From: Hyphomicrobiales bacterium
GTDB taxonomy: Bacteria > Pseudomonadota > Alphaproteobacteria > Rhizobiales > Rhizobiaceae
Assembly: GCA_900469965.1 (NCBI GenBank)
Contig: UBZP01000003.1
Location: 293-64,292 of the forward strand
Length of the DNA: 64,000 nucleotides
Direction of reading: 5' to 3'
The notes beneath the pieces were generated by a model. That model saw only the letters and a program-made list of their open reading frames with translations. It had not been told where the DNA came from and did no database searches. The position numbers and the translations under genes were made by a program. Positions 45,618 through 56,098 of the stretch are shown here, piece by piece. Each line of letters starts with the position of its first letter. Within the stretch, counting starts at the first letter, position 1.

Positions 45618-45633
45618 GTAGACGTTCGTTTAC
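45618..45633 (-). promoter_or_regulatory. 7-2-7 box upstream of the FixJ-type regulator gene
   Basis: On the minus strand the sequence is GTAAACG-AA-CGTCTAC, with six of seven arm positions paired. It lies 81-96 bases before the ATG at 45537. GATAGA (45591-45596), a -10-like hexamer, begins 21 bases after the box. Confidence 0.5.
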
Positions 45634-45697
45634 TTCACCTATCTCGTGGGACTGGAGAACTGGCTTTTCGATCGAGCGACCTTGCCGGAAGGGTGAG

Positions 45698-45719
45698 CCG
45701 GGCGGCAAGGGCCGCCCGG
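45698..45719. terminator. GC-rich hairpin after the NmrA-like gene
   Basis: CCGGGCGGC-AAGG-GCCGCCCGG has a perfect 9-bp stem, 38 bases downstream of the NmrA-like stop on the minus strand. There is no T tract. It would separate this unit from the next promoter at about 45600. Confidence 0.45.
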
Positions 45720-45756
45720 TGCGATTGGGAGGGAACGCCTGCCTGGTGACGATCGC

Positions 45757-46515
45757 TCAGGCCGCGGTCTGGTTGCGTTGCATGAACCAGGCCTTGGCGG
45801 TCAGCTTGCCGAGCTTGGCCGGGCCGAGCGGCACCAGCGACTGGTCGTCGACGAGCGAGCCGAAATAGCGGGCGTTCTTGTCCGCGACCACGGTGCGCGC
45901 ATCATGCGTGGCGGCCAGGTAGCCGGCCAGGAAATCGCTCATCGGCTTCTTCTCGGGGCCGGCGATCTCGATGGTCTGGTTGATCGGTGCCGAGACGGCG
46001 GCCTCCGCGACGAAACCCGCGACATCGTCGGCCGCAATCGGCTGGAACGCGCCGGGGGACGCATGAACCGTCTGGCCGGCGGTCGCGCTGTCGGCAATCC
46101 CGCCCATGAACTCCATGAACTGGGTCGAGCGGATGATCGTGTACGGTACGCCGCCCTTCTTCACGACGCTCTCCTGGATCACCTTGCCCGGGAAATAGCC
46201 GTTTTCGGGCGACCGCTCGATGCCGACGATCGAAAGCGCCACGTGATGGCGAACGCCGGCCGCCTTTTCCGCCGCGATCAGGTTGGACGTCGACTGCTCG
46301 AAGAAGGACAGGACCGCGGCCGGCTCGAAGGACGGCGAATTGGCCAGGTCCACGACGGCCTCGGCACCGGCGAGCGCCGCAGACAATCCCTCGCCCGTCA
46401 GCGTGTTGACGCCGGTGGCCGGCGAGGCCTGCACGACATCGTGCCCCTGGCCCCTCAGGAGTGCGGCAACCTTGGTTCCGATGAGGCCCGTGCCGCCGAT
46501 GACAACAATCTTCAT
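45757..46515 (-). CDS. NmrA-like NAD(P)-binding protein (atypical SDR)
   Basis: A 252-residue Rossmann-fold protein. The dinucleotide motif GGTGLIG is at residues 7-13. The segments SIVGIERSPENGYFPGKVIQE and YTIIRSTQFMEFM are typical of NmrA/NAD(P)H-binding redox-sensing or quinone-oxidoreductase-like proteins. AAGGAG seven bases before the ATG fixes the start. It follows the cupin gene by 94 bases and may share its transcript. The substrate is unknown. Confidence 0.85.
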   Translation of the reverse strand: MKIVVIGGTGLIGTKVAALLRGQGHDVVQASPATGVNTLTGEGLSAALAGAEAVVDLANSPSFEPAAVLSFFEQSTSNLIAAEKAAGVRHHVALSIVGIERSPENGYFPGKVIQESVVKKGGVPYTIIRSTQFMEFMGGIADSATAGQTVHASPGAFQPIAADDVAGFVAEAAVSAPINQTIEIAGPEKKPMSDFLAGYLAATHDARTVVADKNARYFGSLVDDQSLVPLGPAKLGKLTAKAWFMQRNQTAA

Positions 46516-46609
46516 GACCAAACTCCTTGTGTTGGGAGACCGGCAGGGTCATCCCGCATGCGTGGAAAGATGTGACGGCGGATGCCCACCGTCGCCCGTG
46601 TCGCCCTTC

Positions 46610-47020
46610 TCACTTGTCGAAGGTCGTCAGCTCCGTTTCGTCCGTGTCGACCACGAAGACCGCCAGCAGCTTTGCCGGCTCCGTCTCGCTGGCATTCGCG
46701 CTCACCCGGTGATGATCGCCGGGCACCTCGATCCAGTTCTCGCCGGTCTTGTAGACCTGCACGGCGCCGTCGTTGATCTGGCTCTTGATGCTGCCTTCGA
46801 TCACGGTCGCGCTGATGAATGCGCTCTTGGGGTGGGTGTGCGAGGGGTTGTGCCCGCCCGGGCCGTACTCGACCAGGACCCCGCGCACGCTCTTGCCGGG
46901 GACGTTCGGAAGCACGTGGTCGAACACCACCGTGACCTTGGCATTGTAGGGCTTGTCCGCAGCCGCCGCGGGGAGCGCGAACATCGCCGCGCTCAGCAAG
47001 CCGGTCGCCAGCATTCGCAT
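46610..47020 (-). CDS. Secreted cupin-domain protein
   Basis: A 136-residue small beta-barrel protein with a signal peptide (residues 1-21, cleavage after AAA). The cupin metal motif is visible: H61 and H63 (PSHTHP), E75 and H104. It should bind a metal in the periplasm; an enzymatic or binding role cannot be told. GGAGGAG precedes the ATG. A 7-2-7-type box and a TATAGC hexamer lie upstream, so it is a likely target of the FixJ-type regulators. Confidence 0.85.
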   Translation of the reverse strand: MRMLATGLLSAAMFALPAAAADKPYNAKVTVVFDHVLPNVPGKSVRGVLVEYGPGGHNPSHTHPKSAFISATVIEGSIKSQINDGAVQVYKTGENWIEVPGDHHRVSANASETEPAKLLAVFVVDTDETELTTFDK

Positions 47021-47087
47021 GATATCTCCTCCATGAGCTGATTGACTACGCCGCCAATGCTATACGGCGCCCGCCGCGCCGGCATAG

Positions 47088-47103
47088 GTATACGTAGGGT
47101 TAT
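47088..47103 (-). promoter_or_regulatory. 7-2-7-like box upstream of the cupin gene
   Basis: The minus strand reads ATAACCC-TA-CGTATAC. Its arms pair poorly, but an extended 17-base stretch agrees with the box at 60111 at 14 positions. It lies 68-83 bases before the cupin ATG, and TATAGC (47059-47064) begins 23 bases after it. Confidence 0.45.
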
Positions 47104-47126
47104 GCGGCCGGCCGCCGGCGCGGAGG

Positions 47127-47765
47127 TCACGGATCCGGCCGGTCGACCTCGTCGAAGATGCGCACGACATCGGCGACCGACCGCGCATCCAGCTTCTTCA
47201 TCATCCGCCCGCGATGCAGCTTGACCATGATCTCGCTGATCTTCATCTCGTGAGCGATCTGCTTGTTCATCAGGCCCCTGGACACATGTCCGAACACTTC
47301 CGCCTCGCGCGGGGTGAGCCGCTCCACCCGCGCCCTCATCTGGAGCGCCATCGTGGTCCGGGCGCGCAGTTCGGCGTTGCGTCCGAACGCCTGCTCCGTC
47401 GCCCTGATCAGGCTTTCCGAGCGAAACGGCTTCACCAGATAGTCGAATGCTCCCGCCTTCATGGCGGAAACGCTCGTCGCCACGCTGGCGTTTCCCGTGA
47501 TGAAGATGATCGGCAGTGGATATCCGAGCCCGGCCAGCTTCGCCTGGAGCTCGAGCCCGGTCATGCCCGGCATGCCGATGTCGAGGAGGACGCAGCCGGG
47601 CTGCGAGAGATCGGCATGCTCGAGGAAAGCGCCGGCGCTTTCGAACGCCGCCGCCCGCATGCCGACGGACTCGAAGAAGCCGAGGAGCGCGATCCGAAGG
47701 CCGGCGTCATCGTCGATGATATGAACCGTCGGGATCGGCGGCTGCGGCTCCGCGACCTCACCCAT
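47127..47765 (-). CDS. FixJ/StyR-type response regulator (second)
   Basis: A 212-residue regulator: a receiver with D62 (VLLDIGMPGMTG) and K in LVKPF, and a LuxR-type helix-turn-helix (LTPREAEVFGHVSRGLMNKQIAHEMKISEIMVKLHR). It has the same length and nearly the same recognition helix as the regulator at 44899, so both may bind the same boxes. GGAGGG precedes the ATG at 47765. It is 195 bases downstream of the histidine kinase gene and may be transcribed with it or from a promoter at the kinase's 3' end. Confidence 0.9.
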   Translation of the reverse strand: MGEVAEPQPPIPTVHIIDDDAGLRIALLGFFESVGMRAAAFESAGAFLEHADLSQPGCVLLDIGMPGMTGLELQAKLAGLGYPLPIIFITGNASVATSVSAMKAGAFDYLVKPFRSESLIRATEQAFGRNAELRARTTMALQMRARVERLTPREAEVFGHVSRGLMNKQIAHEMKISEIMVKLHRGRMMKKLDARSVADVVRIFDEVDRPDP

Positions 47766-47960
47766 TGGGCCCTCCCAACTCTGCATTAGGGTCATGATAG
47801 CACCAAACTGCCAGCAATGACGGACCTGCACCCGTCAGGAACGGAAAACGGCCGGGCTCCAAGGGTCACGCGATGAGATCGGGCGCACCGAGGCGGACTG
47901 TTGGTCGGCACCGGCTCCGGGTATCGCACGGAGCATAGCCGGCAACGGCGTCCGGAACCA

Positions 47961-47976
47961 TCAAACGAAGGTTTGG
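47961..47976 (-). promoter_or_regulatory. 7-2-7 box at the 3' end of the histidine kinase gene
   Basis: The minus strand reads CCAAACC-TT-CGTTTGA. Its 12-base core is identical to that of the box at 60111. It overlaps the kinase stop codon and lies 196 bases before the response regulator ATG. TATGCT (47932-47937), a good -10, begins 23 bases after it. Confidence 0.45.
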
Positions 47977-49289
47977 CCCGCAGCGCCGGCCGCAGGTTCG
48001 GGCGCAATCGGGAGCGTGACCAGGAAGGTCGCGCCGACGCCCGGCGCATTTTCGACGCTGATCGTTCCTTCGTGATCGGCCACGATGGACCGGCATATGG
48101 CCAGGCCGATCCCGATGCCGTCCGTCTTCGTCGAGAAGAACCCGTCGAAGATCCGCTCCAGGTGTTCGGCCGGGATGCCTCCGCCCGTGTCGCGAACGCT
48201 CAGCAGGATCGCACCGCGCGCATCACACGACGTCTGCACGGTGATCTCACGCCGCTCGGCCCCGGCAATCGAGATCGCCTGGATGGCGTTCAGCAACAGG
48301 TTCACGACCACCTGCTGAAGCTGGATGCGATCACCCAGGACGAAGGGAAGGTCGCCGTCGAGCCGGGTCGAGACGGCGACGGCATGGTTGCGGGCTTCGG
48401 TCGAGACGAAGGCGGTCGCCTCCTCGACGACCGCATTGATGTCCACCGGTGCTCGCAACGGATCGCGCTTGACGGTCATGTCCTGCACCCGGCTGATCAC
48501 CTGGTTGGCGCGGTGCGCGTTTTCCATCACCCGCGTCATCAGGGCCTTGGCCTTGTCGAGGTTCGGTTCCTCCCGCTCCAGCCATCGCGTCGCGGTGTCG
48601 GCATCGGTCGCGATCACCGAAAGGGGCTGGCGCACCTCGTGGGCGATCGTGGCGACGAGCTCTCCGAGCGCGGAGACGCGCGACGCATGGGCGAAATCCG
48701 CCTGCACCCTTCGAAGCTGCTGTTCGGTTCTCCGCTGCGCGGTGACGTCGACCATCATGATCAGCGCAAGATCGGCGCAGTCGGGCGTCTGGGGAAAGGT
48801 GGCGAAAAGCAGGACGTCGAGAAACTGGCCGTCGAAGGCGCGCACCTTCATCTCCTCGATGTGATTGCGCGCCCCGGCCAATCGCGCCCGGACGATCCGC
48901 ACGGCCGTGTCCGGGCTGGCGGCGAACAGGTACCCCACCGGTCCGAGGAGCGTTTCCCGGTCGGCCGCACGCAGCAGGCGGGCGGCGCTGTCATTGGCCC
49001 CGGTCACGACCACCGACTCGCTGGTCAGCCTCAGGACCTCGGAGGTGTCGGTGCGGGCCTCGATGGGTTCGCCGCCAGACGACTGCGCCCCTTCGAAGGC
49101 CCTCGTCATGATCCGGGCATCGACCTGCCAGAGCGGAAGCGGCACGTTGTTGATGAGGTTGCGGTAGCGTGCCTCGCTCGCCTGCACGTCCCGATGGATC
49201 TCGGGCGCCACCCAGGCAGCGGGATTTCTGTCGGCGGTCTCCGCATCCAGCGGACGGGCACGCTCGACGATGCTGGCAATTTGATTCAT
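47961..49289 (-). CDS. PAS-domain sensor histidine kinase (FixL/StyS-like output)
   Basis: A 442-residue soluble kinase: a PAS-like region at about 34-185, the phospho-acceptor H217 (IAHEVRQPLSVI), then N, G1 (VRDTGGGIP) and G2 (GIGIGLAICRSIV) boxes. No membrane segments or haem-binding FixL motif are seen, so the signal is unknown. The start at 49289 is chosen because family sequence begins there and because a promoter (TTGACT-N17-TATTAT) containing a TetR-type operator lies just upstream. The likely partners are the FixJ-type regulators at 47127 and 44899. Confidence 0.88.
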   Translation of the reverse strand: MNQIASIVERARPLDAETADRNPAAWVAPEIHRDVQASEARYRNLINNVPLPLWQVDARIMTRAFEGAQSSGGEPIEARTDTSEVLRLTSESVVVTGANDSAARLLRAADRETLLGPVGYLFAASPDTAVRIVRARLAGARNHIEEMKVRAFDGQFLDVLLFATFPQTPDCADLALIMMVDVTAQRRTEQQLRRVQADFAHASRVSALGELVATIAHEVRQPLSVIATDADTATRWLEREEPNLDKAKALMTRVMENAHRANQVISRVQDMTVKRDPLRAPVDINAVVEEATAFVSTEARNHAVAVSTRLDGDLPFVLGDRIQLQQVVVNLLLNAIQAISIAGAERREITVQTSCDARGAILLSVRDTGGGIPAEHLERIFDGFFSTKTDGIGIGLAICRSIVADHEGTISVENAPGVGATFLVTLPIAPEPAAGAAGQTFV

Positions 49290-49356
49290 CGCGTCTCTCG
49301 ATCTGTTCGGCGGGGGTGTCCAGCCGCCCGCCCGCTCGGGGCATATCCCTCCACGC

Positions 49357-49385
49357 ATAATACGGTACGTTACCGTACCAGTCAA
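49357..49385 (-). promoter_or_regulatory. Histidine kinase promoter with TetR-type operator in its spacer
   Basis: The minus strand has -35 TTGACT (49380-49385), a 17-base spacer and -10 TATTAT (49357-49362). The spacer is filled by GGTAC-N6-GTACC (49364-49379); in another register the site reads TACGGTA-N3-TACCGTA. A related operator lies in the TetR gene's own promoter. Repression by occlusion is inferred. Confidence 0.65.
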
Positions 49386-49451
49386 ACGCCCGATCGTTCC
49401 CGCCCCTGGACGGTCACGCGGCAACCGTTCCACCGGCCGCCGTCGAGATCG

Positions 49452-50081
49452 TCAAGGATCGCTGCGAACGCTGCCGAGGACACCATGCAGGAAGGTCTCG
49501 ACCGCTTGGCGGACCGCGGTCCCGATGTCGCCCTCGCCCAGAGCCTTGCCGCCGCCCAGCAATGCGACGAAATGGATCTGTCCCCGGACGAGCGCCAGAA
49601 ACTGCTCCGCAGCCGGACGGGGACGGCTGATCGTCGCCTGCGGTGCGCGCCGGTTCTGTTCTTCGAAATGGTCCGCCAGCAGCTGTGCGACGCGGTTCGT
49701 CGCGACATCGAGAAACCGCTGCCCCACCTGCGGCAAGTGGGGCGCTTCCGCGCTGACGCTGCGGAAAAGCGCAAGGCCGTCCGGCGAAAGCACCGTGCGC
49801 AGGTAGCTCGTCCCGAACCGGGTCAGCGTCTCCGGCAGATCGCGCTCAGGCTCCAGCGCCAGTCCCTCCATCGTGCGATCGGCAACGGAGGTCACGACCG
49901 CGGAGAACAGCTCCTCCTTGCTCGCGAAATATTTGTAGAGCGTCCGCTTGGATCCGCCGACGATCGCGATCACGTCGTCCATCGAGGTCCGGGAAAAACC
50001 CTTCTCGAAGAACACCGTTGCCGCGGCTGCAACGATCACGTTCTTTCTGGCTTCCTGTTTCGGAGAGGTTTCATGGTCCAT
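49452..50081 (-). CDS. TetR-family regulator (CecR-like)
   Basis: A 209-residue TetR protein. The helix-turn-helix is at about residues 12-58 (NVIVAAAATVFFEKGFSRTSMDDVIAIVGGSKRTLYKYFASKEELF). The C-terminal part is of the AefR/CecR type. In E. coli, CecR is encoded with ybhGFSR; here the gene follows ybhR by 126 bases on the same strand. The ATG at 50081 is preferred because the operator and promoter at 50119-50150 lie upstream of it, though no clear Shine-Dalgarno is seen. Confidence 0.88.
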   Translation of the reverse strand: MDHETSPKQEARKNVIVAAAATVFFEKGFSRTSMDDVIAIVGGSKRTLYKYFASKEELFSAVVTSVADRTMEGLALEPERDLPETLTRFGTSYLRTVLSPDGLALFRSVSAEAPHLPQVGQRFLDVATNRVAQLLADHFEEQNRRAPQATISRPRPAAEQFLALVRGQIHFVALLGGGKALGEGDIGTAVRQAVETFLHGVLGSVRSDP

Positions 50082-50118
50082 GGCGGATCGCAAGGGGGCA
50101 CTTTCTGATGGGACTGAT

Positions 50119-50150
50119 GGTACTCTACGGTACCGCCTCGCGCGCTTCAA
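50119..50150 (-). promoter_or_regulatory. TetR gene promoter with overlapping operator
   Basis: The minus strand has -35 TTGAAG (50145-50150), a 17-base spacer and -10 TAGAGT (50122-50127). GGTAC-N6-GTACC (50119-50134) covers the -10. An extended 18-base stretch matches the operator at 49364 at 14 positions. Autoregulation is inferred. Confidence 0.6.
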
Positions 50151-50207
50151 TCGGGCAAGCCCGTCCGATCGTCGGCCGTCAACCGCCGAAGCCCGAAAGG
50201 TCCGACC

Positions 50208-51320
50208 TCACTCGAGGCGGCGTCGGAAGAGCCAGGAGGCTGCCCCCAGCGTCACCGTCGCGATCACGAGCAGCGGTGCCGTCTGGCGCAGAACCTCGCT
50301 GATCGGAATGTCCTTCAGGAAGATACCCTTCACGATGACGAGGAAATAGCGCAGCGGGTTGATGGCGGTGACCGGCTGCAGCCAGGACGGCATGTTCTCG
50401 ATCGGCGTCGCGAAACCGGACAGGAGCGTCGCCGGCACCAGGAAGAGAAAGGCGCCGAGGATCGCCTGCTGCTGCGTCATCGACAGCGCCGAGATGAAGA
50501 GCCCCACCCCGGCGATGGAAGCGAGATAGAAGAGCGAGCTCGCATAGAGCAGGAACAGGGAACCGCGCAGCGGAACCGCGAAGACGAACACCGCGGCCAG
50601 CACGTAGACGGTCATGTGGAAGAGCCCGATCAGGATCGGCGGGGTGAGCTTGCCGATCAGGATCTCGTGCGTGCGCAGCGGCGACACCATCAGCTGGTCG
50701 AAGGTGCCGAGCTCGCGTTCGCGGGCAATGGACAGGGCGGTGACGATCAGTCCGATCAGGAGCGCGATGTTCGCGATCAGGTTCGGCACCATGAACCATT
50801 GATAGATCAGGTTGGGGTTGAACCAGTAGCGCGGCACGGTCTCGATCGCGGTCGCGACCTTTCGCGCACCCGACGGCGTCTCGGCGGCCAGCCCGAGCAC
50901 GATCTGGTTGATGTAGCCGGCAACGATCTGGGCCGCATTGGACCGGCGCCCGTCCAAGAGGATCTGCAGGTCCGCGGGCTTGCCGGCCTCGATGTTTCGG
51001 GAAAATTCGGTGCCGACCGTGATCGCGGCGGTCACCTTCTGGCGGTCGATCGCCTCGCGCGCCGCCTGCGGATTGTCCGTCAGCATGACATGCCGGAACC
51101 GCGGCGAGCCGGCGATGCGGGCGGTCAGCTCTTCGCCCCAGTGCCCCGCATCGCGGTTGAGCAGCATGACGTCGACATTGCGCACTTCGAGCGTCGCCGC
51201 ATAGGAGAAGACGACGAGCTGGACGATCGGCGGCCCGATCAGGATGGTCCGGCCTCTGGGGTCGCGCAGCACCGTCAGCAGCTCTTTCAGCACGAGAGCG
51301 ATCAGTCTCGACCACCACAT
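50208..51320 (-). CDS. ybhR: ABC-2 type permease (YbhR-like)
   Basis: A 370-residue exporter permease: one N-terminal helix, a large periplasmic domain (about 50-170) and a cluster of five C-terminal helices. The family motif ARERELGTFDQLMVSPLRTHEILIGK is present. The ATG at 51320 begins 1 base after the stop of its paralogue. It works with YbhS-, YbhF- and YbhG-like products encoded upstream. In E. coli the complex exports drugs and cations. Confidence 0.88.
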   Translation of the reverse strand: MWWSRLIALVLKELLTVLRDPRGRTILIGPPIVQLVVFSYAATLEVRNVDVMLLNRDAGHWGEELTARIAGSPRFRHVMLTDNPQAAREAIDRQKVTAAITVGTEFSRNIEAGKPADLQILLDGRRSNAAQIVAGYINQIVLGLAAETPSGARKVATAIETVPRYWFNPNLIYQWFMVPNLIANIALLIGLIVTALSIARERELGTFDQLMVSPLRTHEILIGKLTPPILIGLFHMTVYVLAAVFVFAVPLRGSLFLLYASSLFYLASIAGVGLFISALSMTQQQAILGAFLFLVPATLLSGFATPIENMPSWLQPVTAINPLRYFLVIVKGIFLKDIPISEVLRQTAPLLVIATVTLGAASWLFRRRLE

Positions 51321-51321
51321 C

Positions 51322-52463
51322 TCAGGCAATCCTTTTGCGCGTGCTGCGGGCAGCAAGGGTGAAGAACACGGCGCCGATCAGGAACATGGCGCCGATGGAA
51401 CGCAGGAACATCGGCCAGATGTCCCCGGCGAGAAACACGCTCTGGAGGCAGGGGATCAGGTAGCGCGTCGGCACCACGAAGGTGATCCACTGGATGACTT
51501 CCGGCATCGAATTGATCTCGAACAGAAATCCCGACAACAGGAAGGACGGCAGAAAGGCCGTGATCAGCGCCATCTGCGAGGCGAGGAACTGGTTTTTGGT
51601 CGCAGCCGAGATCAGCAGCCCCTGCCCCAGCGCCGGAACCAGAAAGACGGCGGACAGCAGGTAGAGCGCCACGACCGAGCCGCGGAACGGGACGTCGAAC
51701 ACGAAGACGGCGAGGACCACGCAGAGCGTCATCGATGCGAGCGCGAGGATGAAGTACGGCAGGACCTTGCCGGCGAGAAGCTCGATCGCGGTGACGGGCG
51801 TCGCCATGATCGCCTCCATGGTGCCGCGCTCCCACTCGCGGGCGACGACGAGCGAGGTCAGCAGCGTTCCGACGAGCGTCATGATGATCGCGATCGAGCC
51901 GGGAACGAGGAAGGAGCGGCTCGTCAGTTCCGGATTGAACCAGAAGCGCTGCTCGACCCGTATCGGCGGGCCCATCGCGGCGGTCTCCGACTTGCGGAGC
52001 TGCTGCCAGGTGGCCACCGCGCCCTGCACGTAGTTCTGGACGAAATTGGCGGTGTTGGGATCCGAGCCGTCGACGATGACCTGGACCTGCGGGTGGGTTC
52101 CGGCGGTGTATCTTTCCATGAAGTCCGCCGGGATGACGACGATGCCGCGAACGCGGGCGAGAACCAGATCCTCCTCGAATTCGCGCCGGTCCCGTCCCGT
52201 GACCACGGAGAAGTAGCGCGATGCCTGGAAGCTCGCGGCAAGATCGCTCGTGACCGGCGTCACATCCTCGATGACGACGCCCACGCGCGTATCCGTCGTG
52301 TCCAGCGAGATGCCGTACCCGAACAGGAAGAGCAGGATCAGCGGCAGCACGAAGGCGATCAGGATGCTGCTCGGATCGCGGGCGACCTGCAGGCTTTCCT
52401 TGCGGACGAGAGCCAGAAACCGCAGGCCGCGGCCGCCCTCGCGCGATCTATCCTTGGGGTCGG

Positions 52464-52467
<4 letters not shown>
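51322..52467 (-). CDS. ybhS: ABC-2 type permease (YbhS-like)
   Basis: A 381-residue permease of the same family as its neighbour. It has a first helix (SSILIAFVLPLILLFLFGYGI), a periplasmic domain and five C-terminal helices, with VAREWERGTMEAIMATPVTAIELLAGK as the ABC-2 motif. ATGA overlap with the ATPase gene shows coupling. It probably forms a heterodimer with the YbhR-like protein. Confidence 0.88.
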
Positions 52468-54202
<1,735 letters not shown>

Positions 54203-54206
<4 letters not shown>

Positions 54207-55213
54207 TTCTCTGCCGCCTCTTGATCCGGAAGGTGCAGCGTCACCGGCATCCCCTGGCGAAGGTCCTGGCCGGGAGCGGCGATGACGACGCGAATGCGAT
54301 AGACGAGATCGGTCCGCAGCTCGGGCGTTTCGACGGACTTCGGCGTGAACTCCGCGACCGGCGAAATGAAGCCGATCGTTCCTTCGTAGCGTTTCGCGGG
54401 GTTCGTGTCGGAGGCGATCATCACCCTCATGCCCGGATAGATCCGCCCGAGGTCGACCTCACCGATGTAGCTCCGCACCCAGACGGGCGCTGTGAGCGAC
54501 AGGACGTAGACGGGATCCGACGACGACACGATCGCACCGGGCTCCTTGATCCGGGACAGGATCACGCCGTCGTTCGGCGCGCGCAGGTCCGTGTCGGACA
54601 GCGAAGTGCGCGCGGTCAGCAGCGCCGCCTCGGCGGCCTTCACCTGCGCAGCCGCCGTGGCGATGTCTTCCGCACGGCTTCCCTCCTCGAGAAAGGCAAG
54701 CGCCTCCTTCGTCATGTTCGAGCGTGCTGCAGCCATGGCCCTCGCCGCGGTCGCCTCGTCCACGCCGGCTTCGGAGACCGTTCCTCGCGACCGCAGCAGT
54801 TGCGCCCGGTCATAGGCAAGCCGGGCTTTCTCGAGGTCGGCGACGCTGGCCTCGTGCGTGGCTCTCGCCTGGGCGATCTCGGTCTGCCGCGGGCCGGTGA
54901 CCAGCTTCTCGTGCGTCGCACGCAGCGCCGCAACGTTCGCCTCCGCGGAAATCACCGCGTGTTCGTAGGTATCCCTGTCGAGGCGGGCGAGAAGGTCTCC
55001 GCGCTTGACCACGTCGCCTTCGTCGACCAGGGCCTCCATGATGCGGCCGTTCACGCGGAAGGCGAGCGAGACCTGGCGGATGTCGATATTGCCGTAGAGC
55101 ACCATCTCGTTGTCTGTGTCACGCGCAATACCCAAGGCGGCGAGAACATCGTATTTCCAGCCGACGACGCCCAGGGCGGCCAACACGATCACGATAGGGA
55201 TTGCCTTGTTCAT
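54203..55213 (-). CDS. ybhG: HlyD-family membrane fusion protein (YbhG-like)
   Basis: A 336-residue periplasmic adaptor with an N-terminal membrane anchor (residues 4-22). Lipoyl half motifs are at [26 protein letters not shown] and [21 protein letters not shown], with an intervening helical hairpin. The ATG at 55213 has GGAG six bases before; an upstream in-frame ATG is too close to it. It is the first gene of the ybhGFSR-like operon. Confidence 0.88.
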
Positions 55214-55572
55214 TTCCATCTCCTGCTCGGGAACCCGCTGAAACAAACGGAGTTGACGGGCTGGCTGCTGCCAGTCCGGTCATCCAGATCCTGGATTTCG
55301 AGAACCCGCTGCGCGCTATCACGCAACGCCACTTTCCTTGGACTCCGGCACACGGGGCCCAATGCACACTAAGCAACCGAACGGGCCCCTTCCGCTAGGC
55401 CAACGTTGGTATGCGTTGACGCTGCTGGCGGCACGGAAGACGGATGGGCGGTCGGCAACGGAGCGAATCTCCGGAGCGACAAGGACATGTGGCGCAACGG
55501 GACCGCACACGGGCGGGAGGTCCGAAGCGCATTGCCTTCTACCGCCCGCGCGCAGCAATCCGAGGAGACTTC
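55214..55572. other. Divergent intergenic region between ybhG-like and EF-hand genes
   Basis: 359 bases with no convincing gene. It should hold two promoters. It contains CCAACGTTGG, a short palindrome near 55403, but no copy of the GGTAC-N6-GTACC operator, so direct control of the ybh-like operon by the adjacent TetR protein is not supported here. Confidence 0.4.
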
Positions 55573-56004
55573 ATGAAAATCGACAGTTCGATCTTTAACC
55601 TGTTTGCCCAGCGGCCGCGCAAGGCACCGGTCGCCGAGACCTCGCCCGGGGCCACGACGCCGCCGCAGCCGCGGCCACCGTCGCTTCGATCCGATGCGCA
55701 GCGCGTCGACGACTTCCACGCGAGAATGGCGAAGCAGCAGCTGGATTGGGCGGATGCGAACAAGGACGGCAGCCTCACGAAAGCCGAGTACATGGACGGC
55801 CAGAAGCGGCTCGCCGAAGCCAATGACCAGACGTTCGACAGCGAGGCCAGCAGCGAGCGCTGGGCAAAACTCGATCCTGCCGGCAAAGGCGCGCTCGACG
55901 CGAACGCGCTTCGGGAGGGGCTCGAGACGCTTCTGCCGGTCAAGGTCGGCCATCTGGACGGCAACGTCTTCCAGCGCCTTCTCGCGAGACGGACCTCGGA
56001 CTGA
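55573..56004 (+). CDS. EF-hand protein
   Basis: A 143-residue protein with one canonical calcium-binding loop (D61, N63, D65, S67, E72). A second, degenerate loop starts at D101 (DPAGKGALDANA) and lacks the final Glu. There is no signal peptide; a Pro-rich linker spans residues 24-38. GAGGAG precedes the ATG. It is a single gene. The role is unknown, with calcium sensing or buffering inferred. Confidence 0.75.
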   Translation: MKIDSSIFNLFAQRPRKAPVAETSPGATTPPQPRPPSLRSDAQRVDDFHARMAKQQLDWADANKDGSLTKAEYMDGQKRLAEANDQTFDSEASSERWAKLDPAGKGALDANALREGLETLLPVKVGHLDGNVFQRLLARRTSD

Positions 56005-56039
56005 TCGGATCTGAAACCATCGGATGATTTCACGAAAAA

Positions 56040-56074
56040 GCGCCGCAGACCGGACGACAGCCGGCCTGCGGCGC
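56040..56074 (-). terminator. Rho-independent terminator of the emrAB-like operon
   Basis: On the minus strand a GC-rich stem (GCGCCGCAG paired with its complement, plus an inner CCGG pair) is followed by TTTTT. It lies 25 bases after the emrB-like stop. On the plus strand the same hairpin may also end the EF-hand transcript. Confidence 0.8.
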
Positions 56075-56098
56075 GGGCAGTTGCGGGCCGCGCGCTGA

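Noticed and set aside
55398-55412. Palindrome CCAACGTTGG between the ybhG-like and EF-hand genes
   Set aside because: It is only 10 bp, occurs once, and is unrelated to the two operators described, so there is no basis for a functional call.
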